This document shows positions 42,341 to 51,330 of a DNA stretch of 64,000 nt, one piece after another. Position 1 is the first letter of the stretch. Each line of letters begins with the position of its first letter. The stretch is from Arthrobacter sp. ES3-54. GTDB taxonomy: Bacteria > Actinomycetota > Actinomycetes > Actinomycetales > Micrococcaceae. Location of the stretch: NCBI RefSeq assembly GCF_029504395.1, contig NZ_JAQFIF010000001.1, positions 558,001 to 622,000 on the forward strand, given 5' to 3'. The notes below the pieces were generated by a model. It searched no databases. It had not been told where the DNA came from and saw only the letters and a program-made list of their open reading frames with translations. The position numbers were made by a program, and so were the translations under genes.

Positions 42341-45042
42341 GGCGTGCCCGGACGGCCGCCGGCCAGCACCTTTGACGCCCAACTGGACAGGCGGGTCCTG
42401 TCGATCTTGGCGTTGTGGCGGATGTCGGTCGGCTGGGAGGGGACGGCGAGCACGGCCGAGACGCTGACGCCTGCCGCACGGGCGGCGTCCCGTACGCGGC
42501 CTGCCAGGTGCGGCACGGCGGGGCCGGCGCGGCGGACCGGCGGAACGGTTTCGACGACGGCGACGACGGCCTGGGTCCCGGACTGACCGACCCCGACGAC
42601 GCCGGCCATCCCGACGTCGTCCAGGCGTTCGATGGCCTGCTCGGCGCCAACGGGCGTCACCACAGCACCCGGCGCCGTCACGACGTGCACGAGGCGTCCT
42701 TCCACCCAGAGCCGGCCGGCGGCGTCGAGGTGCCCGACGTCTCCGGTGCGGTGCCATCCGGCCGTGCGGACGCTCTCACGCTGGGTCAGCCAGAGCCTGT
42801 CGTAGGCTTCCTTCACATGCGGGGCGCTGACGAGGATCTCGCCGGTGACTCCCGCCTCCGTGACGGGGCTGTTCCCGGGTGCGGTGCCGTCCGCGGCGAG
42901 CGGGATGACGGCCAAACAGGCGCCGTGCACCGGCCAGCCCACGCACACGCCGTTGCCGGCCCCCGCCACGGTTCCGGCGGCGGCGTCTGCCCCGGCGGCG
43001 CGGATCTGTTCGAGGCTGATGTCGGTGACGGGCAGCGCCTCGGTCATCCCGTACGGGGTATGCAGCGAGGCCCGGGGCAGCAGCCGCTGCACCTCGGCGA
43101 GGAGGGGCTCGGGGACGGGCGCGCCGGCGGAGAGCAGCAGCTCCACCCGCCCCAGGGCCTGGTGCCCGGTCCGGCTCAGGCCGCCCTGGGTCGCGAGGAC
43201 GTTGCGCAGCGCCGCGGGTGAGGCGAAAATCACCGTGGCGTCGATGGCCGCGGCGGCGGCCGCCAGCGCGCTGGCCGTCAGCGTGCGGGGCATGGTGACG
43301 TCCATGGCGGGCGTCACCGAGACGGCTCCGAGCGCCGGTCCCAGCAGGGCGAACGGCGCGAAGCCCGCCACCAGGCGTGCGCCCGGGCGGATCCCCAGCG
43401 TCGCGGCCACTGTATCCCGCATTGCCGCCAGCTGCCGGTGCGTGTAGAGCACGCCCTTGGCGGGACCGGTGGAGCCGGAGGTGAAGAGCACGGCGGCGGG
43501 GGCGTCCGGGTCCGGAACCAGGGCCGGATCCCGGCAAGGGAGCTCCGGGCTGGCCCCGCGGCGGCGGAGGGCGGCGAGGGAAGTTTCGACGGCGAGGAGG
43601 CGGCGGCGGGTGGCCGGCAGGTCCCGGACACTGATGCGCCGTCCCGGCCAGCCGAGTACCGAGGCAGCCGCCAGCGCCTTGTCGATTCCGATGAGGAAAT
43701 CCGGGGTGGCGCCCTTCACGGCGCGGCTCAGGCCGCGGGTGCCCAGGCCCGCGTCGGCCACGATGACCACCGCGCCGAGCCGCAGGCAGGCATAGAGGAC
43801 CACGGTCAAGTCCACGCCCGGCGGAATCATCAGGCTTACCCGGCTGCCGTGCCCTACACCGGCTTCCTGCAGGCCCGCCGCGAGGGCGGCGATATTCTGT
43901 TCCAGCTCCCGCCAGCTGAGCGAGCGGGCGACGCTGCCGTCCGCTGCCATTTCCGCCACGGCGGTATCCCCGGCTGCGGGTCCCGCCGCCAGCGCGGTGA
44001 GCGGCGCCCAAAGCGGCGGGACCCCGGTGCCGGCCTCCAGGGGCTGGGCCCCGTATTCCAGCAGCTGCCGGTCGGCCGGGGCGTCGGTCCGCTGAAGGCC
44101 GTGTTCGCTGTCCCGGCCGCGCTCGGCAAGCCACTCGAAGACGGGAGCGGCGATGTCCCGGTCTTCCGCGACCAGGTGGCCGGCGCCCTCGAAACGGTGA
44201 ACTTTCGCGTCCGGCAGCCGGCTGATGAGGTCCTTGAGGTACCGGTCGGAAAAGATCGGATCGCGCGGGCCCCAGAGCATCAGGGCCGGAACTCCTAACC
44301 CGCGCACCCCTTCCGCGACGCGGCTGAGCGTCGGGAAGCTGGGATGGGACGCGTCGGCGGGAATGTCCGCGACAAAGTTCCCCACGCCGGCGCGGCGGTC
44401 GGCGCCGCGGTAGGGGGCCATGAAGGCGCTGCGGACATCCGCAGCGAGCGGCGGGTGGGCCAGGGAATGCGTCACCCGCAGGAAGGTGTCCGACGTCGTC
44501 GTTCCCCAGCGGTGCACGGCGGGGTGCAGGGCAAGCCGCAGCGCCGGCGGGATGCGGGAGGCGGAGGGCTGGTGGACGGCGGTGTTGGTCAGCACCACCC
44601 CGGCGAGCTGCTGCGGATGTGCCACGGCCCAGCCGAGGCTGATCACGCCGCCCCAGTCGTGGCCGACGGTGACCACCGGCCCGTCCAGTCCGAGCGCGGC
44701 GGTGAGGTCGCCCAGGTCGTTGATCCGGTCCTCCAGGCGCCGGAACGTGCCGGTGCGCTCGGAGAAGCCCATATCCAGCTGGTCCACCGCCACCACGCGC
44801 CACGGATGTGCGAGGTCGGATCCGGCGCCCAGCAGGGTCCGCCACAGGTAGGACCACGTCGGGTTGCCGTGCACGCACAGCAGGGTGCCGGCAGGAGTCA
44901 GGCCGCGGCGCGTGAGCTGGGCACCGTTGTCAAGCAGGTGCCAGCGGCGCACGGTTCCGGGCTCATCCACAGCGGAGGTGGACGCCACATCGATTTCGCG
45001 CGACCATTCGGGGTCGACGCCGGGCCAGTCGGCGGCTACCAA
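42337..45042 (-). CDS. oleBC: fused beta-lactone decarboxylase / beta-lactone synthetase (OleBC)
   Basis: About 901 residues. Residues ~20-320 are an alpha/beta hydrolase of the haloalkane-dehalogenase type (LCVHGNPTWSYLWR; VGHDWGGVISLG with the nucleophile Asp). Residues ~340-900 are an acyl-CoA-synthetase-like enzyme (FTSGSTGPAKGVLYTH; TPYGMTEALP; WHRTGDVGHLD). In the olefin pathway OleC closes the beta-hydroxy acid to a beta-lactone with ATP and OleB removes CO2 to give the cis-alkene. The B–C fusion is known from Micrococcus and Arthrobacter. TTG 45042 has GGTGGA upstream and overlaps the oleA stop; the frame is open to 45090. Confidence 0.88.
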   Translation of the reverse strand: MVAADWPGVDPEWSREIDVASTSAVDEPGTVRRWHLLDNGAQLTRRGLTPAGTLLCVHGNPTWSYLWRTLLGAGSDLAHPWRVVAVDQLDMGFSERTGTFRRLEDRINDLGDLTAALGLDGPVVTVGHDWGGVISLGWAVAHPQQLAGVVLTNTAVHQPSASRIPPALRLALHPAVHRWGTTTSDTFLRVTHSLAHPPLAADVRSAFMAPYRGADRRAGVGNFVADIPADASHPSFPTLSRVAEGVRGLGVPALMLWGPRDPIFSDRYLKDLISRLPDAKVHRFEGAGHLVAEDRDIAAPVFEWLAERGRDSEHGLQRTDAPADRQLLEYGAQPLEAGTGVPPLWAPLTALAAGPAAGDTAVAEMAADGSVARSLSWRELEQNIAALAAGLQEAGVGHGSRVSLMIPPGVDLTVVLYACLRLGAVVIVADAGLGTRGLSRAVKGATPDFLIGIDKALAAASVLGWPGRRISVRDLPATRRRLLAVETSLAALRRRGASPELPCRDPALVPDPDAPAAVLFTSGSTGPAKGVLYTHRQLAAMRDTVAATLGIRPGARLVAGFAPFALLGPALGAVSVTPAMDVTMPRTLTASALAAAAAAIDATVIFASPAALRNVLATQGGLSRTGHQALGRVELLLSAGAPVPEPLLAEVQRLLPRASLHTPYGMTEALPVTDISLEQIRAAGADAAAGTVAGAGNGVCVGWPVHGACLAVIPLAADGTAPGNSPVTEAGVTGEILVSAPHVKEAYDRLWLTQRESVRTAGWHRTGDVGHLDAAGRLWVEGRLVHVVTAPGAVVTPVGAEQAIERLDDVGMAGVVGVGQSGTQAVVAVVETVPPVRRAGPAVPHLAGRVRDAARAAGVSVSAVLAVPSQPTDIRHNAKIDRTRLSSWASKVLAGGRPGTP

Positions 45043-46076
45043 ACGATTTCCACCATGGCGGTGTTCAGGCCGGAACCGACGCCCATGCACAGCACGCGGT
45101 CCCCGGCTGCGAGAGACTGCGCTTCGGCCGCGAGGGTCATTGGGAGGGAGGCCGGGCCCACATTGCCCCAGTGCGGGAACGTGATCGGCACCTTGTCCGG
45201 GTCCAGGTCAATGGCGTTGATGATGGCCTGGGTATAGGCATTGCTCACCTGGTGTGTGACGTAGCGGTCCATCGAGGCCCAGTCCCATTCCGGCTGGGCC
45301 TCGTGCCAGGCGTCCACCACGAGCTTCAGGCCGCCGTCGAGCAGGCCCTTGGTGTCGGTGGCCATGCCGTCGATGCCGCCCACGCACAGTTCATGGTGCT
45401 CGGTGCCGGCACGCATCACGCCGCCGAGGATGCGGTGCGCCCCCGAGTGCTGGTCAGCCGGGCCCAGGACGGCAGCAGCGGCTCCGGAGCCGAGGGTCAG
45501 TGTGGCGAACTCGCGGTTGAAGTCCTCGCGGGTCGTCTCGGGCCGCTGCAGCCGGGCCAGGGTGGCCTCCTGCGTTGCCTGGGCATCCTCACCGTTGACG
45601 ATCATCGCGTACTTGATCTGGCCGGAGTCGATCATATTGGCCGCCAGCGTCATGCCGTTGACGAATCCGAGGCAGGCGTTGGCCAGATCAAAGTTCATGG
45701 CCGACGACGGCAGGCTTAGTCCGTGGTGGATCTTCACTGCGACGGACGGTTCGAGGTTGCGGCGCGTAACGGAGGTGTTGATCAGCAGGCCAATCTCGGA
45801 CGCTTCGATGCCGGACTCGGCCAGGGCCTTTGCGCCCGCCTCGATGGCGGCGTCGTCGAACGATGTCCCGGGGGCCCACCAGCGCCGGTGCGTGATGCCG
45901 GCGACCCGTTCGAGCAGCTTCGGGGGGACCCGCAGCCGCCGGAGGGTCGAAGCCAACCTGCGGTCGAAATCCATGGAACTCACGATCGTCGGAGCTTCGA
46001 CACTGCTCACCGAAAGTAAGGCGGTGTTGCTGTGCCGGAATGTTGCGTTGCCTACCAAAATCAAGCCCCTGTTCAC
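45036..46076 (-). CDS. oleA: acyl-CoA condensing thiolase OleA
   Basis: Condenses two fatty acyl-CoAs head to head to a 2-alkyl-3-ketoacid, first step of long-chain alkene synthesis. The thiolase/FabH fold shows NACLGFVNG (nucleophile Cys), VTHQVS (His) and HWGNVGP (Asn). GNATFRHSNTALLSV near the N-terminus is characteristic of OleA. The start is uncertain: GTG 46076, or TTG 46058 just before the GNATF block with AGGGG upstream. It heads a three-gene minus-strand operon with oleBC and oleD. Confidence 0.88.
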   Translation of the reverse strand: MNRGLILVGNATFRHSNTALLSVSSVEAPTIVSSMDFDRRLASTLRRLRVPPKLLERVAGITHRRWWAPGTSFDDAAIEAGAKALAESGIEASEIGLLINTSVTRRNLEPSVAVKIHHGLSLPSSAMNFDLANACLGFVNGMTLAANMIDSGQIKYAMIVNGEDAQATQEATLARLQRPETTREDFNREFATLTLGSGAAAAVLGPADQHSGAHRILGGVMRAGTEHHELCVGGIDGMATDTKGLLDGGLKLVVDAWHEAQPEWDWASMDRYVTHQVSNAYTQAIINAIDLDPDKVPITFPHWGNVGPASLPMTLAAEAQSLAAGDRVLCMGVGSGLNTAMVEIVW

Positions 46077-46326
46077 GTCCGTCCTGCGCTCCGGCGGTTC
46101 GCCGCACCCTCGAGCGCAAGCCCAAGAGCTTAACTATGCCCGGTGCAGGTCAGTTCCTGCATATTCTGCGGCAAAAGCCGCGGTTTTGCACGGGTTCTGC
46201 GCGGACTTGTCGCTACACCGCAGTAGATTGGAAGTATCCGGGGCCGTCCCGAACACCCGCGTCCGTCTGAATCATGCTTTCGTCGAACAGCGGGCCCAGT
46301 CCGCCGACCAGGAGAACCGAAGCACC

Positions 46327-49300
46327 TTGCACCTCAAGAGTCTGACCGTCCGGGGATTCAAGTCGTTCGCCTCAGCGACGACCTTTGAATTCGAACCTGG
46401 CGTCACCGCCGTGGTGGGCCCCAACGGTTCGGGCAAATCCAATGTCGTGGACGCGCTGGCCTGGGTCATGGGCGAACAGGGCGCCAAGACCCTCCGCGGC
46501 GGCAAGATGGAGGACGTGATCTTCGCGGGCACCTCCGGCCGGCCGCCGCTGGGACGGGCTCACGTCTCATTGACGATCGACAACAGCGACGGCGCCCTGC
46601 CGATCGAATACAGCGAGGTCACGATCTCGCGGACCCTGTTCCGGACCGGCGGCTCGGAATACGCCATCAACGGCGCCGGCTGCCGGCTGCTCGACATCCA
46701 GGAGCTGCTCTCCGACTCGGGCCTCGGCCGCGAGATGCATGTGATTGTGGGCCAGGGCCAGCTGGACAAGGTCCTGCACGCCACCCCAGAGGACCGGCGC
46801 GGCTTCATCGAAGAGGCCGCCGGCATCCTCAAACACCGCCGCCGCAAGGAAAAGACGGTCCGCAAACTCGAGGCCATGCAGGCCAACCTGTCCCGGCTCA
46901 GCGATCTCACCGGCGAAATCCGGCGGCAACTGACCCCGCTGGGAAAGCAGGCGGAAGTGGCCCGGCGCGCCCAGAGCGTCCAATTCGAGGTCCGCGACGC
47001 CCGCTCACGCCTCCTGGCCGATGACCTCGTCCAGCTGCAGTCCGCGCTGGCGCAGGACGTCGCGGATGAATCGGCGCTCAAGGCCCGCCGCGGCGTCGTC
47101 GAACGCGACCTCGAGGCTGGACGGCAGCGCCAGGCAGTCCTCGAACGGCTCGCCGCCGAGGCCACGCCCGCGCTGAACGCCGCGCGGGAGAACTGGTACT
47201 CGCTCTCCACCGGGCGCGAACGGCTCCGCTCGCTCGGCTCTCTCGCCGAGGAACGCCGCAGGCTGCTCGGCGCAGCCGACGCGGTTCCGGACACCGGCCG
47301 TGATCCGGACCAACTGGAGCAGCAGGCCGCCCGCGTCCGCGACGAGCAGGCCGGGCTGGAACGGCAGATCCTGGACCGGACGGAGGCCCTGGGTGCCGCG
47401 ACAGCCGCCAAACTTGATGCCGAACAGGCCGCCGCCGCCGAGGACAAACGGCTCGCGGCCCTGCTCCGGGCCGCCGCGGACCGGCGCGAAGGCCTGGCCA
47501 AGCTCGCCGGGCAGGTCGGCGCGGCACGATCCCGCGTCGAGTCGGCCCAGTCCGAGCTCGGACGCCTCCGCGAATCGCAAAAGGCCGGCGAGGAACGCCG
47601 CCGGCACGCGCACAGTGAATTTACGGCCCTGGAGACGCAGGTGGCCGGCGTCGAGGACGGCGAGGAATCGCTCGACGCCGATTACGAGGCCGCGAGCGAA
47701 GACCTCGACAAGGCCACCGCCGAAATTGACGCACTGAAGGCGGCCGAGCGTGAGGGCGAGCGGGAACGCGGCGCCCTCATGGCCCGCCGCGATGCCCTTC
47801 AGCTCGGCCTGAACCGCAAGGACGGCTCCGGGCACGTGCTCGGCGCGGCCGCGGGGAATCTGGCGGCCGGGGTCCTGGGCTCCCTCGCGTCCATGATCAC
47901 CGTGGAGGCCGGATTCGAGGCTGCCGTCGCCGCCGCACTTGGCAGCGCGTCCGACGCCGTGGTGGTCCGGGACCCGGAGACGGCCGCCGCCGCTGTGCGG
48001 CTGCTGCGCGAGGACGACGCCGGCCGCGCCGCGCTGCTGCTCGCCGACGTCCCGGCCGGAGCTTCGCCGCTGTTGGCCGATGCGCTGTCTGCCGATGCAC
48101 TAACCGGCGGGAGCACGCTTCCCGCGGGCGCGCGCTGGGCCGCCGAGCTGGTTTCGGCTGCGGACCCCGACGCCGCCGGCCTGCCGCTGGCCGCCCTGCT
48201 GGCGGGCGTCGCCGTCGTCGAGGATCTGGATGCCGCGGCGCAGCTGATCGCAGCCCGCCCCGGGCTCACCGCCGTGACCCGGGCCGGGGACGTCTTTACA
48301 GCCCTGACCGTGACCGGCGGATCCGCGTCGGCGCCGTCGCTGCTGGAAGTCCAGGCCGCCGTCGACGACGCCGCCGCGAAGCTGGCCGCCGTCACCGCCG
48401 GACTCGAACGCAACCGCTTCGCCCTCTCCACCGCCCGGGCCCGGCGCGCCGAGGCCCAGGACCGGGCGGACGCGGCCCTTGCGAAACTCCACGATTCCGA
48501 CGCGAAACTCGCCGCCGTCGCCGAACGCCTGGGCCACCTGAACGCGGTGCTGCGCAGCGCCGTGGGCGAAAGTGAGCGCCTGGCCGCCTCCCTTGCCAGG
48601 GCCGAGGCCCAGATTGTCAGGGAACAGGACGCCCTGGAAGCGGTGACGGCACGGCTGGCCGCGGCCACCGAAGCCCCCGAGGAGCAGGAACCCTCCCCGG
48701 AGCACCGCGACGCCCTGGCACTGGCCGCCTCGCTGGCCCGCACGGCCGAAATGGAGGCCAGGCTCGCCCTCCGCAGCGCCGAGGAACAGCTCACGGCCAC
48801 CCGCAACCGGGCGGCCTCGCTGGAACGGGCCGCCGCCACCGAACGCCGCGCCCGCGAGGAAGCTGCCGAACGGGCCCGCCGCCGCCGGCTCCAAGCCGGG
48901 CGAGCCGCGGCCGTCGCCGTCGCCGTACAGCAGATCATCGGGTTCATCGACGTGTCCGTGGAGCTCGCCAGCCGGGAGCGGGACAGCGCCGAGGAACGCA
49001 AGGAATCGATGGACCGTGAGCTTGCCGGGGCCCGCAGCGGCAACGACGCCCTGGCCCGCGAACTGGCCGAGCTCACCGACTCCGTGCACCGCGACGAGCT
49101 CGCCCGCACGCAGCAGCGGCTGCGGATCGAGGCCCTGGAACTCAAAAGCGTGGAGGAGCTCGGGCTGACCGCCGATCAGCTCGTGGCCGATTACGGCCCG
49201 GACCGGCCCGTCCCGGTGCCGGCCGACGACTCGGCGGACAAATGGGCCGCCCTGCGCGCCCCGGTGGACGAGGACGGCCGCGAGATTTCCGAGGGCAAGC

Positions 49301-49962
49301 CCTTCGTCCGGGCCGAGCAGGAAAAACGGCTCAAACGCGCCGAACGCGATCTCGCGGCCCTCGGCAAGGTCAACCCGCTGGCGCTCGAGGAGTTCGCCGC
49401 GCTCGAGGAGCGCCACCAGTTCCTCAGCACGCAGCTCGAAGACCTGAAGTCCAGCCGCAAGGATCTGCTGGACATCATCAAGGAAGTCGACGACCGCGTC
49501 CAGAAGGTCTTCGCCGAGGCCTTCGATGACACCTCACGGCAGTTTGTCCGCGTCTTCGCCCGGCTCTTCCCCGGCGGCGAAGGCCGACTGGTCCTGACCG
49601 ACCCCTCCGACATGCTCACTACCGGCATCGAGGTGGAAGCCCGGCCGGCCGGCAAGAAGATCAAGCGGCTCTCCCTGCTCTCCGGCGGCGAGCGTTCCCT
49701 GACGGCGGTGGCGCTGCTGGTGGCCATCTTCAAGGCCCGGCCCTCGCCTTTCTACGTCATGGACGAGGTCGAGGCCGCGCTCGATGACACTAACCTGGGC
49801 CGGCTCATCACCATCTTCGAAGAACTCCGCGAGTCCAGCCAGCTGATCGTCATTACGCACCAGAAGCGCACCATGGAAGTCGCCGACGCCCTCTACGGCG
49901 TCACAATGCGCGGCGACGGCGTCTCCACTGTGATCAGCCAGCGGCTCGGCGCGGACGTCTAG
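46327..49962 (+). CDS. smc: chromosome segregation protein SMC
   Basis: A 1,211-residue condensin subunit that organises and segregates chromosomes. The N-terminal ATPase half has LTVRGFKSFA and GPNGSGKSN (Walker A). Two long coiled coils flank an Ala-rich hinge at ~500-670. The C-terminal half carries LSGGERSL near 1117 and VMDEVEAALDD (Walker B). TTG 46327, after AGGAG at 46311, begins HLKSLTVRGF, the conserved N-terminus; an in-frame opening back to 45349 is antisense to oleA and is excluded. ftsY follows 54 bases later, a conserved pair. Confidence 0.95.
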   Translation: MHLKSLTVRGFKSFASATTFEFEPGVTAVVGPNGSGKSNVVDALAWVMGEQGAKTLRGGKMEDVIFAGTSGRPPLGRAHVSLTIDNSDGALPIEYSEVTISRTLFRTGGSEYAINGAGCRLLDIQELLSDSGLGREMHVIVGQGQLDKVLHATPEDRRGFIEEAAGILKHRRRKEKTVRKLEAMQANLSRLSDLTGEIRRQLTPLGKQAEVARRAQSVQFEVRDARSRLLADDLVQLQSALAQDVADESALKARRGVVERDLEAGRQRQAVLERLAAEATPALNAARENWYSLSTGRERLRSLGSLAEERRRLLGAADAVPDTGRDPDQLEQQAARVRDEQAGLERQILDRTEALGAATAAKLDAEQAAAAEDKRLAALLRAAADRREGLAKLAGQVGAARSRVESAQSELGRLRESQKAGEERRRHAHSEFTALETQVAGVEDGEESLDADYEAASEDLDKATAEIDALKAAEREGERERGALMARRDALQLGLNRKDGSGHVLGAAAGNLAAGVLGSLASMITVEAGFEAAVAAALGSASDAVVVRDPETAAAAVRLLREDDAGRAALLLADVPAGASPLLADALSADALTGGSTLPAGARWAAELVSAADPDAAGLPLAALLAGVAVVEDLDAAAQLIAARPGLTAVTRAGDVFTALTVTGGSASAPSLLEVQAAVDDAAAKLAAVTAGLERNRFALSTARARRAEAQDRADAALAKLHDSDAKLAAVAERLGHLNAVLRSAVGESERLAASLARAEAQIVREQDALEAVTARLAAATEAPEEQEPSPEHRDALALAASLARTAEMEARLALRSAEEQLTATRNRAASLERAAATERRAREEAAERARRRRLQAGRAAAVAVAVQQIIGFIDVSVELASRERDSAEERKESMDRELAGARSGNDALARELAELTDSVHRDELARTQQRLRIEALELKSVEELGLTADQLVADYGPDRPVPVPADDSADKWAALRAPVDEDGREISEGKPFVRAEQEKRLKRAERDLAALGKVNPLALEEFAALEERHQFLSTQLEDLKSSRKDLLDIIKEVDDRVQKVFAEAFDDTSRQFVRVFARLFPGGEGRLVLTDPSDMLTTGIEVEARPAGKKIKRLSLLSGGERSLTAVALLVAIFKARPSPFYVMDEVEAALDDTNLGRLITIFEELRESSQLIVITHQKRTMEVADALYGVTMRGDGVSTVISQRLGADV

Positions 49963-50016
49963 GCAGAACGAAAACGCTGGCCACGGCCCATTTGGGGATT
50001 GTGAGAAGCTAGGGGA

Positions 50017-51228
50017 GTGAACGACATCCTCCCCATTATTCTGCCCATTCTCGCTGTCCTGGTGGTCATCGGTGTGCTGATCCCGGTGCTCATGAAGACC
50101 CGGAAGAACGCCAAGACCTATTCCGGCACGCGTGACGCAAACGACCCCGTGCAGGCGCCGGGAGCCGGGACCCTTGTGGAGGACCGTCCCGCGGCGGCGG
50201 CGCCGGCAAGGACGGCGCCGGACGACGCCGTCGAGCTCGAAGAACCAACGGTCGAGGTGCCGGACGACGCCGCCGGCCTGGAAACCGTGCCGGTGGAAAC
50301 CCCGCTGCCGGTGGCCGGACGCCTCGCCCGGCTGCGCGAGCGGCTGGTCAAGTCCAACAACGTCCTGGGCAAAGGGCTGCTGGCCCTGCTGTCGGCGGAC
50401 AAGATCGACGAAAACGTCTGGGATGAGGTCGAGGAAACCCTCCTGCTGGCCGATCTCGGCACCGAACCGACGATGCAGCTCGTGGACGCGCTCCGTGAAC
50501 GCGTCAAGGTGATCGGCACGCGGGACCCGGAGCACGTCAAGGCATTGCTCCGCGAGGAACTCATCAAGCTTGTGGACCCCACCATGGACCGCAGCCTCAA
50601 CATCGAGCGCCACGCCGACAAGCCCGCCGTCATGATGGTGGTCGGCGTCAACGGTGTCGGCAAGACCACCACCGTGGGCAAGCTCGCCCGCGTGCTGGTA
50701 GCCGAGGACAAGGACGTGCTGCTGGGCGCTGCCGACACCTTCCGCGCCGCCGCCGCCGAACAGCTGGCCACGTGGGGCCAGCGCGTCGGCGTGCCCACCG
50801 TGAAGTCGGACATCGACGGCGCCGACCCGGCCTCGGTGGCTTATGAGGCCGTCAAGGCCGGCATCGACCAGGAAGTCGACGTCGTCATGATCGACACCGC
50901 GGGGCGCCTGCAAAACAAGGTTGGCCTCATGGACGAGCTCAGCAAGGTTAAGCGGGTCATCGAAAAGCTTGCCGAGGTGGACGAGGTGCTGCTGGTTCTG
51001 GACGCCACCACCGGCCAAAACGGACTCAACCAGGCCCGGGTGTTCTCCGAGGTCGTGAACATCACCGGGATTGTCCTGACCAAGCTGGACGGCACCGCCA
51101 AGGGCGGGATCGTCGTCGCCATCCAGAAGTCCCTCGGCGTCCCGGTCAAGCTGATCGGCCTGGGCGAAGGCGCCGATGACCTCGCGCCGTTCGACGCCGA
51201 AGGCTTCGTGGATGCGCTGCTGAACTAA
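50017..51228 (+). CDS. ftsY: signal recognition particle receptor FtsY
   Basis: SRP receptor GTPase of 403 residues. An N-terminal membrane segment (LPIILPILAVLVVIGVLIPVLM) is followed by an acidic linker (~35-105), typical of actinobacterial FtsY. The NG domain has VGVNGVGKTTTVGKLA (G1), DTFRAAAAEQL, MIDTAGRLQNK and TKLDGTAKGG. GTG 50017 lies in GGGGAGTGAAC, so the ribosome site is unusually close. It works with Ffh encoded at 58060. Confidence 0.94.
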   Translation: MNDILPIILPILAVLVVIGVLIPVLMKTRKNAKTYSGTRDANDPVQAPGAGTLVEDRPAAAAPARTAPDDAVELEEPTVEVPDDAAGLETVPVETPLPVAGRLARLRERLVKSNNVLGKGLLALLSADKIDENVWDEVEETLLLADLGTEPTMQLVDALRERVKVIGTRDPEHVKALLREELIKLVDPTMDRSLNIERHADKPAVMMVVGVNGVGKTTTVGKLARVLVAEDKDVLLGAADTFRAAAAEQLATWGQRVGVPTVKSDIDGADPASVAYEAVKAGIDQEVDVVMIDTAGRLQNKVGLMDELSKVKRVIEKLAEVDEVLLVLDATTGQNGLNQARVFSEVVNITGIVLTKLDGTAKGGIVVAIQKSLGVPVKLIGLGEGADDLAPFDAEGFVDALLN

Positions 51229-51241
51229 CGCCCGCTGCATC

Positions 51242-51279
51242 AAAAAATGAGTGCCCCGGTCCTGTGGACCGGGGCACTC
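51242..51279 (-). terminator. strong intrinsic terminator
   Basis: A perfect 14-base stem (GAGTGCCCCGGTCC and its complement, 51249-51279) with a 3-base loop. On the minus strand it is followed by ATTTTTTG, so it mainly terminates the glycosidase gene; the hairpin may also stop ftsY transcripts. Confidence 0.85.
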
Positions 51280-51330
51280 TGGTGTTCCCGCCGCGTTGTT
51301 CCCGCCGCGGCGGGCTGGTGCGTCAGGTGG

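Noticed and set aside
42776-44878. 700-codon open frame on the minus strand
   Set aside because: Alternative frame of oleBC; Arg/Gly/Pro-rich and without the motifs seen in the true frame.
45349-46326. 326-codon N-terminal extension of SMC
   Set aside because: Antisense to oleA; the SMC family begins at HLKSLTVRGF, matching TTG 46327.
49534-51243. 569-codon open frame on the minus strand
   Set aside because: Antisense to ftsY and the end of smc; His/Gly-rich with no family features.
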